64,000 nt of DNA from Glebionis coronaria. Its lineage: Eukaryota > Streptophyta > Magnoliopsida > Asterales > Asteraceae. The notes below the pieces were generated by a model. That model was not told where the DNA came from and searched no databases. It saw nothing but the letters and a program-made list of their open reading frames with translations. A program made the position numbers and the translations under genes. Positions 58,011 to 64,000 of this stretch are shown one piece after another (the stretch's first letter is position 1; each line of letters begins with the position of its first letter). Where the stretch lies: contig CM046875.1 of the NCBI GenBank assembly GCA_025667525.1, positions 292,311,147 to 292,375,146 of the forward strand, written 5' to 3'.

Positions 58011-61000
58011 TGATATGAGCTTAAACTCATATCCTTTTATCAACAAATAACCCTAAAACATGAAGCAAAATACCCTTTTATATTGTAAAAAGCAGTGTTA
58101 TGTGGTATGTTTGTGTTTGTGTGATCTTATGTAGGTAAAAGGATACAATTTCAAGCAAACAAGGAAAAACCAAGCTCAAATGGATGAAAAAGACAAAAGA
58201 GGATCAAAAGTGACAAGACTTTGAAGTTCAAGGACCTATCTTGACAATTTGTGAAAGTTGAAGGACTTAAAGTGCAAATTATGGAAAGTCAAGATTAAAG
58301 TCAAATTTGGTCAACTACAAAGTCAACTCAAGTCAAAGGGCCATTTTGTTGAAGAATCAAAGTTGAAAGGCCAAAAATGTCAAAGGAATGAAGATTCTGG
58401 CCTTAAATAGCAATCTGCCAAGTTAAAGGGCTTGTTTTGCCAAGTTTGGAAAGTTTTGTAATGTTTAATCCAAGTGAAAAGCTATAGACCAATCAGAAGC
58501 AAGAAAACAAGTCACACGGATTGCCACATTACCCTCATTAAATTCCCACTTACAGCCGTCACAATTAATGCCAAATCATAACAGTGCAATCCGCAACTCT
58601 CTCTCTCTACCAATCAAAGGCTGCCACGTGTCCTTCTCTTTCAACAAAAACATTTCCAGGAACGGGATTTTGATAGAAGGCATTTCAAGAGAAGATCAAA
58701 ACATCAAAGTTGCTTAATTTTGGAAGACGAATCCAACGGTGCAATCCATTTAACATATTATCCATTGAATCAAAAACCCCCAATTCAAGTTCATCACCTT
58801 CAAAGAAGATTTGCAGAATTCCTCCACGTGTCAAGCTATGATTGGCCTAAACACGTCACAACTCCAACAGAATCTCCCTTTCTTGCCTATAAATACCCAG
58901 CTTGTACTTCATTTGTGATTGTAGCTTAATTTTGTAAACACATAGTTCTCTAAATTTCTCTTTTCCCTTTTTCCCTCCTTTTCACCTAACTACTCAAGAG
59001 TCTGACAAACTCTTGAGTCAGTTAGTTAGTTAGAAGCTTGTAACTACCATTTGTAACTGAATTCTTCAATAAAATTTCAAATCCAAGTTTTCCCGCCAAA
59101 TTCTGTTCTTCATTTCCTGCTACTTACCTGCTGTTGTGTGATTCCATTGTTGCTTATTGATGTTAGTTATGATCATACATTGATCATAATTGATATTGGT
59201 GAAGAATTGTTGCTGTTTGATCAGAGTTTAAGTTCTTTCCATTGTTCTTGAAGAATCCATGGCAGAATGATGTTTTGTAGCTGATTTGATTGTTGATTTG
59301 AGTTGATAGCTAGTGATAGGTGGTGGTATCACTAGGGCAAGAGAGCTCAGCGCTCCTCTTCTTCCCAAAGGACCTCTACAATAGGTTTCATAGCTTCTGT
59401 TTTAAGTTCCTCTAAACAAGTCCTTGCATGCTTAATTCCCTAGTGTAATGTTGATGGCTGCCTGTTTTGCTTGATTAATAGTTGTTGATTGATTGATTTG
59501 AGTTCATTTGTAGCTTAATCTTGCCTACTTGTTCATTGTTTTAAGCTCCATTTGTAGTTTCTGCTCATTTTCAGTCACATTTTAGCATAACACTTTAATT
59601 GAGTTCTAGTTGATATACTTGCTTGATTTCAGTCTCATTAGCTTTCATTTTGATCACCTAAACTAGTTTGCTATAGCTTTTGTATCAGTCTTAACCATTA
59701 CTCATAAAGCCTTTGTTAAAGTTTGATCAAAAGCTTTAAAGGAGTGTTTGGGAATAGCTTTGATTCAGCTTTCAAGTGTTAGGAATTGGTGTTTAGAAGT
59801 TTGTTTCTAGTCATTAAGTGGTAATAAGTAGTTTTCAGTCTTTTGTAAGTCATAAAAATAGTCAAACAGGCAATTGGTAATCAAAAAATTTGGGTCATAC
59901 TTGTTATCAGCTTTTAGTTCAAAACTTGCCAAATTCAATTGATTGTTTCTCCTTCAATACTTAATGGAATTTGCTCAAACCAGTTTCTAGTTATAGCTTA
60001 TAACATAAACTTTCAGTCTCTAAGAGGAAAATCTACAGTATCAAGAAATAAGCTAGAAAACAGCTTTTTAGCTCAAGCTTGAGCATTTTGCATTCTCTGA
60101 TGTGAAAGGGTTACTGTTTTGCTAGTTCTCTAAATCCTCTTCATAAAACTTGTTGTTTTCTTTCACATTTCCATTTAGATAGTATTGAATATGAGTTTTT
60201 GAGATTTTGAGCTTTTTCCAAAAATTGGTCAACGTTTGGTCAACATAAGCTCATTTGAGCTTATTTTCAGATATCTAGCTTATTACTGGATGAAATTTGT
60301 TCTAATTTGATTTCCCCTTCTTTAAATCAAGTGCTTAATCAGTTTTGATAATAAAATCAAGTTGTGGATGTTTGGATTATGCTATAGCTTATTTTGAGCT
60401 TATTAATAAGCACTCTTTTGCTTAATTTGGACTTTTAGCTAAAATCCTTGAATACACGTTTCTTAAATTGGAATTGAAGTTGTTTGCAAGTTGTTTCAGC
60501 TTATTTGGTTGAGAAATAAGCTCAAACGAGCTTAATCTTTCTTTGAGCCCGTTTTTACTTAAAAAGTTTGGTTATTTGCACTTTAGTCCCTAGAATTCTA
60601 TTCAGTTTCTAAACCTAGCTAATCTTCCTTATTTAGTGGTAATTGCAAAATTCAGTCCCTGGATTTGTTAGTTTGTTAAATTTCAGTTTATAAGTTTGTT
60701 AGTTTGTTAGTTTTTGGTTAGTTTGTTAAAGTTTTTACAAGTTTAGTCCTTATAGTTAACTGTTTTACATTTTTAGTCCTTATAACTCTTAGAATTTACA
60801 TTTCAAGCATTTTCATTTCATAGAAATTACATTTTCAGTCCTTATAGTTTTGAATTTTGCATTTTTATATTTTACTTGAATAAATTTTGGAATTTGCAAT
60901 TTGTTTTACGTATAAATAGGTTTATATTTTTCATTTTTAGATAGTTTTGTTTGAATTAGCAATAGATTACCAAGCAAGCTTGAACAACCAAAAACAATTA

Positions 61001-61071
61001 TAAATTTGATATTGATTGGACTTTCTATTAGTTAAGAACTGAGAAAACGAACTTGCATTATACACATTTCA
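58011..61071 (+). mobile_element. F: 5' LTR, about 3.06 kb
   Basis: Starts TGATATGAGC with an 8-bp-stem hairpin, ends ...CACATTTCA 2 nt before the primer site. U3 is homologous to LTR H. TATA box at 58888. It carries degenerate repeats of a phrase around 'AGTCC(T/C)T' (60590-60845) and runs of TTTGTTAG (60665-60740). No coding region. The 3' LTR is outside the window. Confidence 0.85.
58888..58895 (+). promoter_or_regulatory. TATA box of LTR F
   Basis: TATAAATA about 880 nt into the LTR, following TCTTGCC. Confidence 0.65.
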
Positions 61072-61073
61072 AA

Positions 61074-61088
61074 TGGCGCCGCTGCCGG
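61074..61088 (+). promoter_or_regulatory. F: primer binding site (tRNA-Asp-like)
   Basis: TGGCGCCGCTGCCGG, same as A and B though F is a more distant element. Confidence 0.85.
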
Positions 61089-61846
61089 TTCTTTGACTAC
61101 ACGAGAGACTATCGATTGACGGTTTTCATTGGCTTTTGGGATCCGTTCACTTTGTGAACGTTATTTTTACGTATCATAAATCAAAAACAAATAAAAAATC
61201 AAAAATATAAAAATATATAAAAACTAAAAAATTAACAAAACAATTCTTTTCCTAAAGAATTGACCAAAAAAATTAAAAAATCCAAAAAGCAATCTTTTTC
61301 CTAAGAGATTGCACCCAAAAATATATATTATTGGATTCTCTCGGTTTTTATGTACATATAGTATTTTCCTTTAAAAACTCATAAATACAAAAATATTTTC
61401 CATATATTATTATAAGTAAATACGTATACGTATAAGAACAATCAATCTACATATCTTCCATAAGTATTGCCGAGGCAATACACCGTGTTGAGGGGCGCTC
61501 CGGTCCTTGACACGCGTATCGATCAAACAAAATAAAGCAAGAATAGATAAATACTCTCAATAAGCAATAATTCGAAGAATACGAACATTTAAGTGAATAG
61601 AAAGGCGATGTGCTATAAAATGCCATCTAAGGGTCAATAGGTACTTAAGTGCTTCGTGCCACCTAACCCCCCGTTCACTTGGGAGTATTCTAAGAAGGAA
61701 AGCTTCATTGAGGGTCTTGCACCCAAAGTCGTATTACATATATTGTTACTTTCTTGTGGATATTTAATATCGAAACTCGAAGAGGATAATCTTATTCTTT
61801 TCAAAGTCACACGAGAGCTTCTCTCTCATTCCTCGTATTGAGTTGC
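61089..61846 (+). other. F: leader before gag
   Basis: AT-rich leader. The only long frame is 61656-61841 (61 codons), ending 5 nt before the gag ATG; its product resembles nothing I know and may be a short upstream ORF or chance. No array like that of A, B, E or C is seen. Confidence 0.5.
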
Positions 61847-64000
61847 ATGCTCACTCGCGGGCGTGCACAAATACCGATTGGTGTACAACCTCTTCCTCCG
61901 AAAAGGAAGAAAAAGAGAAAGAGTAAGACCACCATCGTTCACCAAGCCGATCACGAGAATCGTACTTTGTCACCACCACAAGGAGCCATGGCTGTTGATA
62001 ACCGTACTTTGTATGAACGTATGCAATCCAACGTTCATGGATATGTTAGTGCCATTAAGATTCCCGACTATCCCGCTAACACATTTGAGCTACATACATC
62101 TATGATCAATATGGTTGCTGCATCACCTTTCATTGGAAAACAAAATGAGGATCCCCATGCTCATCTTAAGAGATTCCTTTCACTTTGCAATACCATTAAG
62201 CATAATGGGGTTCCACCGGATGTCATTAGATTGTTGTTAGTGTCATTTTCACTAGATGGGAGTGCTAAGCATTGGTTAGACACCCAACCACCCGATAGTA
62301 TCACCACATGGGATGACTTTACCACTAAGTTTTTGAACAAATTCTTTCCTCCACAAAAGACTATGGCTTTGAGAAATTTGATTATGGGCTTTACACAAAA
62401 ACCTAGTCAATCCTTTGGTGATGCTTGGGAAGAGTATAGTGAGTTGTTGAGGCGATGCCCTAACCATGGAATGGATGATCTAAGCCAAATCAATACCTTC
62501 TATAATGGCCTTAAACCTCACCACCAAGATTCACTAAATGCTTCCGCGGGAGGGAGTATTCATTTCAAGACATACCATGAGGCTTTGAACATTATTGAGA
62601 CTAAGGCAATGGTTCAAACAAACGATCCATTTGAAGAAAGAGTTCATGTGATCCAAAATACTTCTAAAACCCCTTGTGAACTCCAAATTCTTCAAGAGAT
62701 TCTTCAACAAGTCAAACAAGGACAAGAAATGACTCAAGGCATGATTCAAGACTTTAAGAGCATGACATTGAACAATTCCTCAAACAATGTGAATGCAATC
62801 ACCATTTCTTGTGTTACTTGTGGAGGTCCTCACTCTTATGAACAATGTGACAAGGTGCAAGGGTATCAAGGGGAATGCTATGCTTACCAAGAGGAACACC
62901 GTGAACACTTCAAGCCTAACATCAATCCAAATAACCTTTCTTACAAATCCCAAAATTACCTTACTCCACCCGGCTTTCCACCCCAACCACCCACCCAAAT
63001 TCAACCAAATCCTCCTCAAATTTTAGCAAGGAATCAAGGGCAAAGACAACCATACCAAGGAAATAACTACAAGGCACCAAATCAATTTCAACCTCAAGCA
63101 AGTACCTTTTATCCACCAAATCAAGGATTTAACTCCCAACCTTTACCTTTCCAACCTCAAGGTTTTCAAGGTTATGTGCCACAAGAGTTAAACACAATGG
63201 ATCTTTTGCAAAAGATGAATCAAGAGACTGAAAAGAAACTCCAAGCTATGGACAAGAAAATGAATGACCAATTCAATAAGCTTTTCATGGCATTAAATCA
63301 AAGACCACAAGGAGCTTTACCTTCCAATACACAAACAAATCCTAGGGCCAATGTTAATGCTATTACAACACGGAGTGGTACAACAACAAAGGATCCTTCA
63401 CCTCCTAAACCTACTATTGTTCAACCCACTTGTGCTCCTACTTGTGATAAGCCTTCTACTTCTACTCCACCTCCTCAAAGTGCTCCTATTCACTCAAACA
63501 CACCTTCTCAACCACCTCATACTTCTCCTTTACCTTCCACACTTCCTAATGAAGAGGCTAACAAAGACAAATCTTCCACTACAACACCTATTCCACCTAC
63601 ACCCAAACCTACTCTTCCATACCCTTCAAGGTTGAAAAAGGACAAGTTAAAGAACAAAGATGATATACAAGTCTCCAATTTCTTAAGGATGTTCAAGCAA
63701 CTCAATATCAACATATCCTTTGCGGAAGCTCTTGCTTATATGCCAAAGTTTGCTAAGATGTTCAAGGATTTGCTCTCAAACAAAGAAAAATTGGTTGATT
63801 TGCCCAACACATCACTTAATGAAAATTGTTCCGCGGTGTTACTTAAAACCTTACCAACAAAACTTGGAGATCCGGGGCGCTTCTTGATACCTTGTAATTT
63901 TCCCGGTGTTGAAAATTGCATGGCTTTGGCGGATTTAGGGGCAAGCATAAATCTCATGCCTTTATCGGTTTGGAAACAACTCTCTCTTCCCGAGCTCACC
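61847..64000 (+). CDS. F: Gag-Pol, open to the window edge (partial)
   Basis: 718 codons are open with no stop, so the frame has no end in the window. Start ATG 61847 (MLTRGR) corresponds to MRTRS of A and E. Residues 19-27 (KRKKKRKSK) are a basic, nuclear-signal-like patch not present in A or E. The Gag domain spans about 60-260 (AKHWLDTQPPDSITTW, then FPPQKTMALRN), zinc knuckle C322-C325-H329-C334 in the [13 protein letters not shown] form, a Gln/Pro-rich stretch, ITTRSG, a Ser/Thr/Pro linker, then YPSRLKKDKLKNKDDIQ and the protease DLGAS motif (D696). Same Athila-like group as A, clearly diverged, probably the same family as H. Whether pol is whole cannot be seen. Confidence 0.93.
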   Translation, partial: MLTRGRAQIPIGVQPLPPKRKKKRKSKTTIVHQADHENRTLSPPQGAMAVDNRTLYERMQSNVHGYVSAIKIPDYPANTFELHTSMINMVAASPFIGKQNEDPHAHLKRFLSLCNTIKHNGVPPDVIRLLLVSFSLDGSAKHWLDTQPPDSITTWDDFTTKFLNKFFPPQKTMALRNLIMGFTQKPSQSFGDAWEEYSELLRRCPNHGMDDLSQINTFYNGLKPHHQDSLNASAGGSIHFKTYHEALNIIETKAMVQTNDPFEERVHVIQNTSKTPCELQILQEILQQVKQGQEMTQGMIQDFKSMTLNNSSNNVNAITISCVTCGGPHSYEQCDKVQGYQGECYAYQEEHREHFKPNINPNNLSYKSQNYLTPPGFPPQPPTQIQPNPPQILARNQGQRQPYQGNNYKAPNQFQPQASTFYPPNQGFNSQPLPFQPQGFQGYVPQELNTMDLLQKMNQETEKKLQAMDKKMNDQFNKLFMALNQRPQGALPSNTQTNPRANVNAITTRSGTTTKDPSPPKPTIVQPTCAPTCDKPSTSTPPPQSAPIHSNTPSQPPHTSPLPSTLPNEEANKDKSSTTTPIPPTPKPTLPYPSRLKKDKLKNKDDIQVSNFLRMFKQLNINISFAEALAYMPKFAKMFKDLLSNKEKLVDLPNTSLNENCSAVLLKTLPTKLGDPGRFLIPCNFPGVENCMALADLGASINLMPLSVWKQLSLPELT

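Noticed and set aside
61656..61841. 61-codon frame just upstream of F gag
   Set aside because: Could be an upstream ORF, but no homologue in A or E leaders and no recognised domain.

Overview
The window is plant nuclear DNA made almost entirely of nested LTR retrotransposons. I recognise no host gene. The copia gag types and the acidic non-autonomous ORF resemble proteins I know as very common repeat products in daisy-family (Asteraceae) genomes such as Tanacetum; that assignment is from memory, not from a search. Codon decay (CAA to TAA, CGA to TGA) fits old methylated copies.

I named the elements L, G, H, I, C, B, A, K, D, J, E and F. From the left: L (1-2457, minus-strand gypsy LTR) abuts the 3' part of G (2458-7676, Athila-like, plus), which sits in the LTR of H (7677-11146, Athila-like, minus, decayed integrase). 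H is cut by I (11147-14896, minus gypsy LTR plus internal remnant, with a small Helitron inside). I is cut by copia C (starts 14897). C is cut by B (18786-37494), and B by A (21340-32710). C resumes at 37500 and is cut at about 40595 by minus-strand copia K, K by copia D (41163), D by gypsy LTR J (43955), and J by E (46791-57890) and by F (58011 to beyond the window). Matching 5-bp duplications support A (ATAGT, exact), E (ACTAT, exact) and B (CATAC/TATAC).

A is the youngest and best preserved: one 1885-residue Gag-Pol frame, all catalytic residues present, and two 1731-bp LTRs that differ at only 4 positions by my reading. F also has an open Gag-Pol frame, which runs off the right edge. E is a dead relative with stops, a frameshift and a changed reverse-transcriptase Asp.

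The most interesting item is B. It has the LTRs, primer site and long 3' noncoding region of the A/E group but no capsid, protease, polymerase or integrase. It carries instead a broken ORF for a protein with four CxxC pairs, a Gag-like zinc knuckle and a long acidic tail with repeated NPLF motifs. A, B and E LTRs also carry family-specific arrays of a short TTCCG-cored motif, and copia C has an analogous CGATCG array in its leader. Hairpins at the LTR start, after the pol stop and in the 3' noncoding region recur across the Athila-like elements, including B; they look like cis signals that a non-autonomous element would need to keep.
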